From: Posidonia oceanica
Lineage: Eukaryota; Streptophyta; Magnoliopsida; Alismatales; Posidoniaceae
Assembly (NCBI GenBank): GCA_037176725.1
Contig: JAZBRS010000011.1
Coordinates: 8,990,001 to 9,054,000, forward strand
DNA: 64,000 nt
Direction of reading: 5' to 3'
Shown here: positions 23,201 through 30,870 of the stretch, in pieces
Layout of the letters: each line of letters opens with the position of its first letter
Position numbering within the stretch: position 1 is the first letter of the stretch
Translations under genes and position numbers: made by a program
Notes under the pieces: model-generated
What the model was told of the DNA's origin: nothing
Database searches by the model: none
The model's input: only the letters and a program-made list of their open reading frames with translations

Positions 23201-26200
23201 GCTGTACTGCTAGGTAAGTTGTATTGTATGTCAAATTTCTGAACTGATGATTATATGATAGTTTGTATTTTTAACTTGCCTTGAGCTATCTAATTTCTTT
23301 CGATACTAGCTCACTGCTCCTATAGATTTATCTAGTACATGAATGTTATTAGGAATTGAAAGATCATTATGTCTAATACTTAAGCATTAATCTTCAAAAT
23401 ATATAGTAGTTATGAGATTAAGTCCGCCATTCACTGAATGTAAGTGTCTAACTACCTATTCTCTTTGGATGCTAGCTTACTGCTTTTGTAGATTTATCTG
23501 GTACATGAATGTTATTAGGAGTTAAAAGAAGATCATTATGACTAATACTTAAGCATTGATCTTCAAAATATATAGTCGTTTTGAGATTAAGTCCACCGTT
23601 CACTGAATGTAAGTGTCTTTTGTTATATATTTACACTAATTTTAAGACCTATCTATTTTAAGATTCTTTAAACAAGAAATAATACTCAGACCATAAATCT
23701 CATTTTTCCTGCATATTGATTTGCCAACTTCCCAATCTTATTTTGTCATACAGTTCAATACTATACTAAGTGTATTTTGTTGTTTGTGAAGTTTAAATTC
23801 TTAGGAGAAGTGACTTATTTGTGGACATATTACTTTTAAGATATGTTAGTTTTATAAATTCTCTTTAAATTTGTATTTTTTGATGGTTGATAACTATTTT
23901 TTTATGCAGAGTTCTTCAAATCATGCTTGAAGACTCTGAAAAGGATCCTGCAGTCTTTTCAGATGCACGCTATGCTAAGCTCTTGATCGGTCAGGTTAAA
24001 TTCTGAGCCTCATGTCACTACTTTTGGTTGCTTGAATATTCTTGATTCTCCCAGTACCCATATTCAGATCAGTTTAAAGTATTTGATGCATAAGCAATGG
24101 TCTACTTTACTGGTCAACAAATTCTTATTTGGTTATACAATTCAACCGTACCCTTTTTAACAATTTAACATCTGGTGGGTCGATGGTTGGAAAGAAACCA
24201 CAGGATTTTCCAAGGAATTTATGCTGATCAGCAAAAGTGGAAGGAGAAGATCCGTATGGCAGTGATTGAAGGGTGGATAATGACACTGTTATTGCGGCCT
24301 GGCTTGATGTTTTGTTTGCAATTTAGGATGGGGCTATTTGTTTTGTTTATTTGCGCCTCTTGCTTTGCCCTTTTTCTTTTTTGTTTTCCATAGTGTTTTT
24401 GTTGTGGTTCCTGATTTGTTTCCTTTCTGTCCTTATCATCTTGGTAAGGCCTTTTTTCTTTTTTTCAATAAAATTTTCTTCTGATCTCTCTCAGAAAAAA
24501 AGTTAATCAACAACATCCTGATTCAGTATCAAATGCTCCCATCTTGATTCCCAAAAAGAAGAATATTTCTCATGTTTTTTTTCAGGAGTTATGATATTTT
24601 GTGGAGCATTTGTTTTATTTTTTTATGTAAATTGTTTGGCTTTTTTTCATGTTGAACCTGTTAGATCTGTCAATTTTTTTGGCATAATATTTTAATCTGT
24701 GTTATACACGTTATAAATCGCATATGACAGTTCCTCAGCAAGTTACATATTATCTAATCAGCAGGTTGTACATGGAAACACTTAGATATATCTTATTTTC
24801 CTTTGCTTTCATATTAATTTGTAGTACTACAGAAATTTTAATCTAATTTGGTGCATATGTTTACATATACTCCAGACCTTTTATTTAGTATATTTCCTTT
24901 TCATTCTCTAACAGACTTGGCTGATACAAGTTTCTTTAATTTTTGAAGGTGGATAGGAAGTTGGTGAAGCAGACTGTCATGACATCAGTTTATGGTGTTA
25001 CTTACATTGGTGCCAGGGAGCAGATCAAAAGGAGATTAAAGGAAAGAGGTTTTGCCGGTGGCGGTGTTGATGACGACATCTTTGGTGCATCTTGTTATGC
25101 AGCTAAGGTAAAGAGAATGTCTACTCTTTTGTCATGCATATGTTTGTAAACAAACTTTCTTCATTGAGTGAATTCCACACTTGTTTGAACAGGTTACCTT
25201 GACTGCACTTGGAGAGATGTTTCAGGCTGCAAGAGGCATCATGAATTGGCTTGGTGATTGTGCAAAGGTTTGTTTCTGTTTAATGTTTGCTTTCTTTATT
25301 TGCACAACATCAATTACTGTTTTAGAGAATATTCCACTTCACATGGGTCAATGTATGTGTCTGTTTCCCTTTTGAAAGTAATGATTCCAGGCTAAGTCCT
25401 AGCCATCCATGCATTTTATTATGCTATATTGTTATTTTCACCTTCAAGTTTTGGTTAATTTGATTCTGAAGATTTTGCACTCTGTGCGTCTGAGGCAGTG
25501 CAAGCTCTCGGAGCAAAAGTAATTTCTCTTTCCATAAGATGCTTACTCATAAAAATCTGGAACAGGTTATTGCAGCGGACAATCATCCAGTTTGCTGGAC
25601 TACCCCGATTGGTCTCCCAGTTGTTCAACCATACAAGGCAATAGGAAGACATCTTGTAAGTCCAAAAGAAAATGTAAAATCTAAGAAGTTATTGCAGTTG
25701 CTTTCATTATCTCTCGGTAACCTTTATAACGACTCTATCCCTTTTTTTTTATTACAAAAACATACTAGTATTGTAATATGTGCTGCAGGTTAAGACTTCT
25801 CTCCAAATTTTGACCCTGCAACGGGAAACCGACAAGGTTAGCTTCAAATGATGGTTTTGCTTTTTATTGGGATTATACTGCAATTGTGCCAAAGGATGGT
25901 GGGATCTCAATCTTAGTACCTGATTGTTGTAGGTTATGGTCAAACGACAAAGAACAGCTTTTCCGCCAAACTTTGTGCATTCTCTTGATGGCTCTCACAT
26001 GATGATGACGTCAGTTGCATGCAGGAAAGCAGGCTTGAATTTCGCAGGTCTTATTCATTTCCTGATGGAAAGTTTCTCCTATGTGCTGTTTGTTTGCATT
26101 TCATTTATTCTTTCTTTTCCTGGATGCAGGAGTACATGATTCATATTGGACACATGCATGTGATGTTGATGTAATGAACAAAATACTCAGGGAAAAGTTT

Positions 26201-26696
26201 GTGGAGCTGTACCAGGCGCCCGTACTTGAGAATGTATAGTATTTTCTTAACTCTATCAAGGATTTAATTAATTAAATAGCCAAAGTAAACTCAAGGCAGT
26301 CAAAACTTAAATGCTATCAATGAAAAAAGTGAGTATATGGCTCATCCGAAAACATTACATAATCTTAATAGTGCCAACAAGAAAAAAACAGATAAATAAA
26401 TATGTAGAATTCAATGTAGTTGATTCCACCACTGATCCTTTAAAAAGGATGTGATTGGTGAGACAATAAACACATTGTAATTGCTGGTTCTTACTAAATG
26501 AATTTGGTTTTGAAATGGATCCTATGCTGATGCTAGGGCTTGCTGTTGGTGTCGATGATGATATCTGAATTTTTGTTTTGTGCAGTTGTTGAATAGCTTT
26601 CAGAAATCTTTTCCTTCACTGAGTTTTCCTCCACTGCCAGATCGAGGAGATTTTGATCTGAGAGAGGTCATTAACTCAACGTATTTTTTCAACTAA
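5186..26696 (+). CDS. RPOTp: Phage-type organelle RNA polymerase, C-terminal nine exons (join)
   Basis: Single-subunit T7-like DNA-directed RNA polymerase of plastids or mitochondria. Exons, each with GT-AG junctions and consistent phase: 5186-5256, 23910-23994, 24949-25107, 25193-25267, 25566-25655, 25789-25836, 25933-26047, 26130-26233, 26586-26696 (stop TAA). Together they encode 285 residues, the C-terminal third of a family usually near 1000 residues. Exon 3 holds the O-helix ([12 protein letters not shown]), with Lys and Tyr aligning with T7 K631 and Y639. Exon 8 starts [12 protein letters not shown], whose Asp aligns with T7 D812. The C-terminus YFFN is the plant RPOT ending. Segments such as [20 protein letters not shown] and [13 protein letters not shown] look more like RPOTp than RPOTm; this paralogue call is from memory. 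No frame breaks are seen, so the gene may be functional provided the 18.65-kb first visible intron is spliced. Confidence 0.9.
5257..7637 (+). other. RPOT giant intron, first part: no gene seen
   Basis: AT-rich intronic DNA beginning at the donor GTATGC. No recognisable protein. Around 6020-6190 is a purine/pyrimidine-biased stretch with repeated CTCTCCAA and GGAGAG words that may be a decayed small repeat. Around 6575-6600 there is a TATATATA run. A segment at about 7400-7520 (TATATATAACCACAAGTTCAATCC) is loosely repeated at about 21485-21545 in the same intron. Confidence 0.5.
7638..8635. mobile_element. Non-autonomous hAT element with 8-bp target duplication
   Basis: 998-bp element without transposase. 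The termini are inverted repeats: TAGGGGTACACATGGTTCG on the left, and on the right, read inward, TAAAGGTGCACTCAGTTCG. Both are followed by clusters of GGTTCGGTT words. The flanking 8-mers are CTCAAAAT (7630-7637) and CTCAAAAC (8636-8643), an 8-bp duplication with one mismatch, the hallmark of hAT transposition. The interior is AT-rich apart from a GA-rich repeat block (8097-8275). Confidence 0.8.
8097..8275. repeat. GGAGAGGAGCACTGAG minisatellite inside the hAT element
   Basis: Short imperfect tandem units built from GGAGAGGAGCAC, GGAGCCTAGAGGAG and GAGTGGAGGAGTCAA, about six to seven units of varying length. The minus-strand translation is a Leu/Ser/Pro-rich low-complexity frame and not a gene. 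Confidence 0.6.
8636..9997 (+). other. RPOT intron: no gene seen
   Basis: AT-rich DNA without a recognisable element. Open frames near 9686-9928 include a Gln-rich stretch but lack any family signature. Fragments at 8820-9060 could be decayed coding DNA, but I cannot assign them. Confidence 0.4.
9998..11140 (+). repeat. Tat-like LTR A (plus orientation, 3' truncated)
   Basis: Starts TGTAGATATCTCGTTTTGACAC at 9998, the same start (on the other strand) as LTR B at 12510 and LTR C at 20882. It contains a TATAAAA promoter box at 10581-10587, followed by a transcribed-looking leader. It ends at about 11140 inside the LTR, missing roughly the last 280 bases found in LTR C. No internal region follows; instead it abuts LTR B in inverted orientation. 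The five bases before it are TCAGG. Confidence 0.8.
10581..10587 (+). promoter_or_regulatory. TATA box of Tat-like LTR A
   Basis: TATAAAA at 10581-10587. The equivalent box is conserved on the minus strand in LTR B (about 11944-11950) and LTR C (about 20311). It marks the probable U3/R region, so transcription would start about 30 bases downstream. Confidence 0.55.
11141..12510 (-). repeat. Tat-like LTR B (3' LTR)
   Basis: Homologous to LTR C over its length, ending (TG side) at 12510 with GAGATATCTACA. The outer end is truncated by about 20 bases at 11141, where it is joined to LTR A in opposite orientation. It shares the inner palindromes of the family, such as AACGTT at 12038-12043. Confidence 0.78.
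12511..12530 (-). other. Polypurine-tract candidate
   Basis: On the minus strand TTCAAGGAAGGGCAATC lies directly before the TG of LTR B, where the plus-strand primer of an LTR element is expected. It is purine-rich but not perfect. Confidence 0.4.
12701..12896. repeat. 39-bp tandem repeat, five units
   Basis: Units begin GCCACGGGGAT at 12701, 12741, 12780, 12819 and 12858, a spacing of 39-40 bases. Each contains TGCCTGCRGGGGTCAAAYTAAAAGAC. Because 39 is a multiple of three, several frames stay open across it and translate as 13-residue repeats, but there is no start context or family match. Position: 3' untranslated part of the Tat-like element. Confidence 0.8.
13130..13480. repeat. Three imperfect repeats of about 110-150 bp
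   Basis: The word TGTCCTTTC or TGTCTTTTC followed by ATTGAATGTTGCCTATA-like sequence recurs near 13140, 13291 and 13404. Each copy is followed by GACCRTCRTC or similar and by a GTGAAY..AGGTYTA stretch. Copies are diverged. Same 3' untranslated region as the neighbouring arrays. Confidence 0.5.
13545..14060. repeat. 34-bp tandem array, about 15 units
   Basis: Anchor CTTTGCTTTG occurs at 13691, 13725, 13759, 13793, 13827 and 13861, an exact 34-base step. Diverged units extend on both sides. Each unit reads roughly CTTTGCTTTGGTGTCTCG then GTTATGYTCCGGGGAT. The 134-residue frame at 13545-13949 is a translation of the array. Confidence 0.85.
14061..14215. repeat. Duplicated palindromic motif block (AACGTT core)
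   Basis: Two copies of a segment with AACGTTATACGCCTGATATGG, a GGATAACGT word, then CGTCYAAYGTTGGAAAG, starting at 14068 and about 14145. They include the 12-bp palindrome GATAACGTTATC at 14093-14104. Confidence 0.65.
14216..15479. other. Tat-like element interior, no recognisable domain
   Basis: Mostly non-coding. A minus-strand frame at 14925-15167 (80 residues) is Lys/Glu-rich ([18 protein letters not shown]) and could be part of the spacer after integrase, but I do not recognise it. Around 14565-14680 is a TTTTTGGATTTTTGGTTTTA-type repeat. Confidence 0.4.
15480..15620 (-). pseudogene. Integrase C-terminal remnant of the Tat-like element
   Basis: Minus-strand translation gives [20 protein letters not shown] then [11 protein letters not shown]. 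The pattern [10 protein letters not shown] is the usual C-terminal block of gypsy integrases of the Tat group. It is followed by a stop. The catalytic core that should precede it is missing. Confidence 0.65.
15950..17895 (-). pseudogene. Tat-like gag, broken into several frames
   Basis: Minus-strand pieces in order: 17895-17503 ([17 protein letters not shown]-terminal), 17456-17130 ([20 protein letters not shown], the block preceding the capsid fold), 17203-16580 ([20 protein letters not shown] then [20 protein letters not shown], a Retrotrans_gag core), then after one TAG stop [19 protein letters not shown] and a Pro/Glu-rich repeat (66-bp array). It ends [18 protein letters not shown]. Gag forms the virus-like particle of the element. 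Several stops and shifts make it non-functional. Confidence 0.75.
16191..16475 (-). repeat. 66-bp in-frame repeat in gag (Pro/Glu-rich)
   Basis: GGCATTGGCA recurs at 16191, 16257, 16323, 16389 and 16455, an exact 66-base step. On the minus strand each unit encodes 22 residues of the type [20 protein letters not shown]. One unit has TAA in place of CAA (16207-16209), a nonsense change. The plus-strand frames (16081-16574) are Gly/Ser or Ala/Leu shadows of the same repeat. A shorter eight-residue repeat (QPVLHQVP) lies next to it at about 16620-16690. Confidence 0.8.
17896..19485 (-). other. Leader of the Tat-like element
   Basis: Non-coding, between the primer-binding site and gag on the minus strand. 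It contains a pyrimidine-rich run on the plus strand (18075-18240, mainly TTTC and TTCC) ending in an (AT)n stretch at 18227-18245. Palindromes of the AACGTT family occur, best at 18454-18469 (CGTCTAACGTTAGACG, perfect) and near 19196-19255. Confidence 0.55.
19486..19503 (-). other. Primer-binding-site candidate of the Tat-like element
   Basis: Minus strand TGGCGATCACGGTGGGAC starts three bases inside the end of LTR C. Tat-lineage elements usually have TGGCGACTCCRYTGGGGA here, so this looks like a related tRNA complement. The priming tRNA is not certain. Confidence 0.5.
19507..20882 (-). repeat. Tat-like LTR C (5' LTR)
   Basis: 1376 bp. On the minus strand it starts TGTAGATATTCC at 20882 and ends ATTCACA at 19507. 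It has the TATA box and leader shared with LTRs A and B. The five outer bases are CCTGA (20883-20887). Confidence 0.78.
20883..21539 (+). other. RPOT intron: no gene seen
   Basis: AT-rich intronic DNA with no recognised domain. A segment at about 21485-21545 (TATATATAATCACGAGTTCAAT) resembles about 7455-7485 in the same intron, suggesting an old dispersed repeat. Confidence 0.4.
21540..23000 (+). pseudogene. LINE (L1-type) reverse transcriptase, decayed and 5' truncated
   Basis: Plus-strand pieces in conserved order. Near 21660 is a relic of the RQGDPLSP block. At 21756-21785 [10 protein letters not shown] replaces the usual (L/F)QYADDTLLF catalytic motif, both Asp residues being kept. At 22157-22192 is [12 protein letters not shown], equivalent to NKALLxKWLWRF downstream of the RT. 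At about 22640-22735 is [19 protein letters not shown], the zf-RVT lead-in. At about 22765-22815 is [12 protein letters not shown], the zinc-binding end. Frames shift several times and stops are frequent, so it is dead. It lies in the RPOT intron in the sense orientation. Confidence 0.7.
23287..23630. repeat. Tandem duplication, 169-bp step, next to an RPOT exon
   Basis: Two diverged direct copies: the anchor TCACTGAATGTAAGTGTCT occurs at 23431 and 23600, and TCTGGTACATGAATGTTATTAG-like and CTTCAAAATATATAG-like words recur at the same step. It ends about 280 bases before the exon at 23910. Confidence 0.8.
23910..23994 (+). CDS. RPOTp: RPOT exon ([10 protein letters not shown]...LLIGQ)
   Basis: 85-bp exon after the acceptor TTTATGCAG and before the donor CAG/GTTAAA. 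The first base completes an Arg codon, then [12 protein letters not shown] and [13 protein letters not shown]. It enters at phase 2 and leaves at phase 0. Confidence 0.9.
24165..24510 (+). mobile_element. LINE 3' end (5'-truncated insertion) in an RPOT intron
   Basis: Translation starts [20 protein letters not shown], the C-terminal block of plant LINE ORF2 (WxERNxRIF). A 3' untranslated tail follows with AATAAAATTTTCTTCTGATC and a short A run (about 24499-24507). This is the usual 3' end of a plant L1. The insertion sits in the 954-bp intron between exons 23910-23994 and 24949-25107. Target duplications could not be fixed. Confidence 0.7.
24949..25107 (+). CDS. RPOTp: RPOT exon with O-helix ([16 protein letters not shown])
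   Basis: 159-bp exon, 53 codons, acceptor TTGAAG and donor AAG/GTAAAG. It contains the nucleotide-binding O-helix: Lys of LVKQ and Tyr of SVYG correspond to T7 RNA polymerase K631 and Y639. It continues with [14 protein letters not shown] and ends [11 protein letters not shown]. Confidence 0.93.
25193..25267 (+). CDS. RPOTp: RPOT exon ([10 protein letters not shown]...WLGDCAK)
   Basis: 75-bp exon, 25 codons, acceptor TGAACAG and donor AAG/GTTTGT, phase 0 on both sides. The ending MNWLGDCAK is a characteristic RPOT block. Confidence 0.92.
25566..25655 (+). CDS. RPOTp: RPOT exon ([11 protein letters not shown]...AIGRHL)
   Basis: 90-bp exon, 30 codons, acceptor GGAACAG and donor CTT/GTAAGT. 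It contains [12 protein letters not shown], one of the most conserved RPOT blocks. Confidence 0.93.
25789..25836 (+). CDS. RPOTp: RPOT exon ([16 protein letters not shown])
   Basis: 48-bp exon, 16 codons, acceptor GCTGCAG and donor AAG/GTTAGC, phase 0 on both sides. Too short to be seen as an open frame alone, but it fits exactly between its neighbours in the family alignment. Confidence 0.92.
25933..26047 (+). CDS. RPOTp: RPOT exon ([22 protein letters not shown]...)
   Basis: 115-bp exon, acceptor TTGTAG and donor GCAG/GTCTTA, leaving at phase 1. It encodes [20 protein letters not shown], a nearly invariant RPOT block, then [12 protein letters not shown] plus the first base of Gly. Confidence 0.93.
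26130..26233 (+). CDS. RPOTp: RPOT exon with catalytic Asp ([12 protein letters not shown])
   Basis: 104-bp exon, acceptor GATGCAG and donor AAT/GTATAG. The Asp of HDSYWTH corresponds to catalytic D812 of T7 RNA polymerase. The rest reads [18 protein letters not shown] and APVLEN. Confidence 0.93.
26586..26696 (+). CDS. RPOTp: RPOT last exon ([10 protein letters not shown]...YFFN stop)
   Basis: Terminal exon after the acceptor TGTGCAG. It encodes [28 protein letters not shown] and INSTYFFN, then TAA at 26694-26696. A GAG/GTCATT looks like a donor at 26669, but reading through gives the expected family C-terminus, so it is not used. Confidence 0.93.
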   Translation: MLNSFQKSFPSLSFPPLPDRGDFDLREVINSTYFFN

Positions 26697-27890
26697 TTTC
26701 CTACATTGTCATGATGTCAACACTTGGCACGACATCTACCACCATTATGCTAGATGTCCAATGTATACAATGTTGGCCCGTGGTGCAACAAGATGAAAAT
26801 AACTCAATTGCAGCGATGGCCGGTGTGGATATATCAGGCTCATGCTCTGCACAAAAAGAAGATTGGCTACCCACTCTGAATGAACAATCATGGGATGCTT
26901 CAGGCAGTTATGGTTCCTAAAAAGAACAGGAGGTGATCACTGCTCCAGGATTTTTATTATTACAGTACCAGATGGATCAGATGTAACGTGCGTAATCACC
27001 ATTCGGTCAACATTTCTATGATTCATCTAAATTCCAAGCATATTGTCACATTCAGCCAAGCTATCAGAGTAAGATCTCTGCCGCCTCAGACTATGAGTTC
27101 CGTCTTGGAAACATTGTGCATATGTACCGGTCGTTACAAATTCTTCACTGGTATATTCGTGTTGCAGCACAACAAAATAGAAATTGATTCAAGTGAAAGG
27201 AGAAGTTTTATTGCCATATTTGTAACATAAAGATATGTAGCTTTTATTGTATTTATACTACATGATTCTCTGTAAAAACATATCGTCCAAGTGCCATTCA
27301 AATTAATGAATTTATTTTCATCAGCGTAAGTGTGAGTTTCTTATATACTGTCAATTAATGCGGTGGATGGTGGAAAAAACTGCAATGATAATATGAGAAA
27401 GAAACGTTAGATCGATGATCTCAAAAAGTAAATCGAGTAGTATTAGTTCAGCGTTATACTCAATCACACGTGTATTTGTATTGGATCATAATCTACTCAT
27501 GCGAAAATATGAACATGACAATATCAAGTTAATACAGCTTTTGCTATTGTCAATTCCGTTTTGCTCTCGTAAGGTGAAATTTCTTTGTTATGAGCAGGAA
27601 ATGACCTAACATGAGCGTACGTATGTTTGAGCATGAGACTGGTAACTCTGTTGTGCATGGCAGGACTGTTTGCAGAATATGACATCTCTGAAGTACCATC
27701 TTTGATTTATGTTACTTGGAATTTTTCGTATTTGGGATATTTGTTGTTGGAAATTTCAACATTGAAAATCAAATGCATTAATAATAAACTAAAACAAATA
27801 ATCAAACCCATAGATTAAGAAAACAAGGGTACACAGCGAGATCAATAAACAAGGCTCAACGTCTTGAGAAGACAATAACAAATTTATTTG
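26697..27890 (+). other. RPOT 3' untranslated and intergenic region
   Basis: Follows the RPOT stop. No conserved protein. Several AT-rich stretches could serve for polyadenylation (for example AATTAATGAATTTATT near 27300), but the site is not decidable from sequence alone. Short frames at 26711-26920, 26988-27230, 27415-27609 and 27627-27818 have no recognised content. Confidence 0.45.
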
Positions 27891-27892
27891 TA

Positions 27893-28573
27893 GGGCTATG
27901 TTTGGTTGGCTACGATCAAAAGGTTAATTCAATTACAATTTACTATTGATTATGACGATTTGTTCATCAAATTACGTATTATAATTGGATTACCTTTGTA
28001 CTCTAATTATTTCATCTAAGTGTAATCTAATTACAAAGTTTTTTGTAATTATCGAAACCAACAATGTCGACATACACCGAGATTGTTACTACCACTAGAC
28101 TCATTCCGATGATCAACGGAAATTTGATTCAAATACCGTGACTGTCACACTGACGACCACCTTGACTAGTTAGACCATTGTCGGATTCACTCAGGCGATC
28201 ATAGGAGTTACTCTGGTCACCATTGGAGTGACTCCAGCGATTGCCGAAGTAAAGTCTGGTCACTACTGAAATAACTCCGGCGACCTTCACGGCAATCACT
28301 TGAGTGATTTCAGTGCATCTTGGCAACCATAAGCAACACAAATCATCATCAAAATCACTTTGACGATCTGTGAAGTTGTTTCGACCATGATCAATGTAAT
28401 TCTGATAATTATCGGAATCGATTTTACGATATCTAATCAATTACAAATTTTAATCATCCAAGCATTGTAATTAATTTTCATGTAATCTATTTACAATATA
28501 ATTCAATTATATGTAATCAAATTCCTTATAATTTGATTACATGATGTTACAATTATGTCAACTAAACCTGGCC
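27893..28573. mobile_element. MITE-like element with imperfect terminal inverted repeats
   Basis: Left end GGGCTATGTTTGGTTG (27893). Right end, read inward from 28573, GGCCAGGTTTAGTTG. TA flanks both ends, at 27891-27892 and 28574-28575. The interior ends are rich in AATTACA/TGTAATT words that can pair. The centre (28090-28400) repeats GGAGTTACTC and GGAGTGACTCC words. The family is uncertain, since a 2-bp TA flank fits mariner/Stowaway while the terminus is not typical of it. Confidence 0.5.
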
Positions 28574-28575
28574 TA

Positions 28576-29246
28576 GGTATTCACTAGTACCTTACAAAGT
28601 CTCAATATGGTTCGTACATGGCAAGGACGAAGTCAAAATTCTTGCATTGCATGATCAATAATAAAATAGACATTTTTTTAAAAAAATTTTATTATAAAAT
28701 AGAAAAAAAGTTCAGCTGCATTCTGAACTTAAATTTAGAAGGAACTCGTCTTTTGGATAATATCTTCCTTTTCGTTATGGAGACAAAAGAATCGAGTCCA
28801 AACCCTGCAATTTAGTCGTGGGTTTCCATCAACGACCCATCTTAAAATATAGTTCTTATTCAATCGTTAGATTCATAGGATTTGTGAGGACCATTAATTT
28901 AAGATTATTTATAGTTTCCAAAGCAAAGCCACCTATTATTATTAAGATAAAAAAATTGTTTCTCCAAAGGCCAGCTTTAATTAGGACAATGGCTTCCACA
29001 ACCAAAGCTCACAAATGTGGGAGTTTATTAACTTCAAGACTCACTTGATCATTCATCCATTTTGTATCCCAAATTTTATTTTTTTAAAGTTAAAGCTTTA
29101 TTTATTCATCATACATAAATGTCTCTGGTTTTTGTCTTTTCCTTTCCCTTTATGTAAGTCTTATGAGACTATCACGTGATTGAAACAGAGTAATTTTTCT
29201 ATTTCTTTAGCTATATTTTTGGAAGTTTCTTCTTCAATACACCTGA
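28576..29246. other. Intergenic, nothing recognised
   Basis: AT-rich DNA with short chance frames. No promoter or repeat that I can support. Confidence 0.4.
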
Positions 29247-29790
29247 TTGCAGGGAAGTATGGTAGGTTTTAATCGTTATTCATATGCTTCCCTTTCGAGA
29301 ACCATGGAAATTCAGTCTGTTTTCAAGGGCCACCTGTTGGTAAAAGAGGCTTTCTGCTACATGGCATGGTGGTGGGGGCCTTGTATTCAAGGAGCGAGTT
29401 TGGAAACTATCAAGGGCCTTCCTGGACTCCTCCTACTTCAAATACTGAGGCTTGCTCCTTCTCTTCCTTTATTCTTATGACTCGTTTTGCTCCTGCAACT
29501 GTCCTTGCATGCCCTCTTCCTGCAAGACCTCCTCGACACCTTTCACCAGCAACATTAGACCAACCTCGTGGCCCAAGGCAGGGAGATCGTCGACTGATGC
29601 TCGGAGTTCTTTCAAAGCTGCCTTGACTACTGTCTCCCACTGTAAGAATCCTTCCTTTTTATTTTTGGGTTTTTCGTCAGAGAACAACTCTATGGAATGC
29701 TCTTGCTCTCTGTGGCTAGGATTCCCCTAACTCATGACATCATTTGGGAGTCCCTAGGATCGCGAGGACCAAATTTTGATGTCTTTGGCT
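29247..29790. other. Unrecognised open frames on both strands
   Basis: Plus frames at 29247-29480, 29366-29626 and 29452-29730 and minus frames at 29410-29640 and 29475-29687 overlap. The minus 70-residue frame (KAALKELRASVDDLP then VGLMLLVKGVEEVLQEEG) has a coiled-coil-like pattern of a gag-type spacer, but I cannot assign a family. It lies upstream of repeats and a minus-strand TATA box, so a decayed retroelement is plausible. Confidence 0.3.
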
Positions 29791-29799
29791 CATTGAGGT

Positions 29800-30620
29800 T
29801 GTGGAGACAAGAGTCAAATGTTGTTGTAGGTTCCCTGAGGCCCCAATGAGACTAAAGTTTAACTTCTCAAGCTCCCTGAGACTAAAGTGAGGCCCTAGCG
29901 AGATGATGGTCCATAGCTCTTAGAGGATGTGAGGACTAAAGTTTAACTTCTAGGGCTCCCTGAGACTAAAGTGAGATGGTCCATGGTTCCGATGAGAGTC
30001 CATCAACTTGAGCTCCTAAAGGTCAAAGTGAGACGGTACATGGCCCCTAGAGGCTACTACGACTAGAGTTTAATGTCTCAGACTCCCTCTCTGAGGCCAT
30101 GATAGCTGGAGTTTAATGTCTTAGACTCTCATAGGTTGAAGTGAGACGATCCATGTCTCACCAAGGCTATGAGGACAGGAATTAATTAATGTCTTGTGCT
30201 CCCTGAAGCAGAAGTGCGATAGTTCTTGACTTTTAGAAGGTGTGAGGATGGGAGTTCAACTTCTCAAGCCCTCTGAAGCCGAAGTGAGATGGTCCATGGC
30301 TCATAGTGGTTGTGAGGATGGGAGTTTAACATCTTGGACTCCATCAGGTAGAAGTGAGATGGTCCATGGCTCTTAGACACTGTGAGGGTTGGAGTTTAAC
30401 GTCTTAGGATCTAAGATCAAAGTGAGACAGTCCATGGCTCTTGGAGGCCATGGGAACTAGGGTTTAACGTCTCGAGCTCCTTGAGGCTGAAGTGAGATGG
30501 TACATGGATTTTGAAGGTCGTGGGGATTAGTTAGAATTTGATGTTTCAGACTACCAAAGGACAAAGTGAGACAATCCCTGGCTACCTAAGGCCAAAAAGA
30601 CAAATGCTTTTTCTCACTTG
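29800..30620. repeat. Imperfect minisatellite, units of about 65-80 bp
   Basis: About ten diverged units, each with AAGTGAGATGGTCCATGG, then CTCTTAGAGGCTGTGAGG, then AGTTTAACKTCTCRRRCTC. Anchors lie near 29976, 30026, 30148, 30291, 30358, 30427, 30499 and 30566. Spacing is irregular, so it is old. No open frame runs through it. Confidence 0.75.
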
Positions 30621-30870
30621 ATAGTCTTAAATAGGTCTAGGAGTCCTAAAAATAGGGGGCCCGTCGAGGCTGGTGGTAGGATACCTATCTTTGGCGTCGA
30701 TACTAGTGGTTTTTGCCCTTGCCAAGGGACATGCTACCACCTCCTCCCACGTTATTGAGGCAAGTTTGCTCACTTGACAGTCTTAGATCCAGGATTTTTG
30801 AAAATAAGGGGCCACATAGTTGGCCCGTCGAGGTTGGTGGTAGGACACCTCACCTCTCTTTGGTGTCAAG
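30600..30870. repeat. Direct repeat pair (CACTTGAYAGTCTTARAT ... GTCGAGGYTGGTGGTAGG)
   Basis: Two copies starting near 30615 and 30772. Both contain CTTGATAGTCTTAAAT or CTTGACAGTCTTAGAT, a GGGGCC word and CCCGTCGAGGYTGGTGGTAGG. Confidence 0.65.

Noticed and set aside
25450..25540. Possible extra RPOT exon (an open stretch with [16 protein letters not shown] codons)
   Set aside because: The flanking exons join in phase 0 to give the family sequence [13 protein letters not shown] without it.
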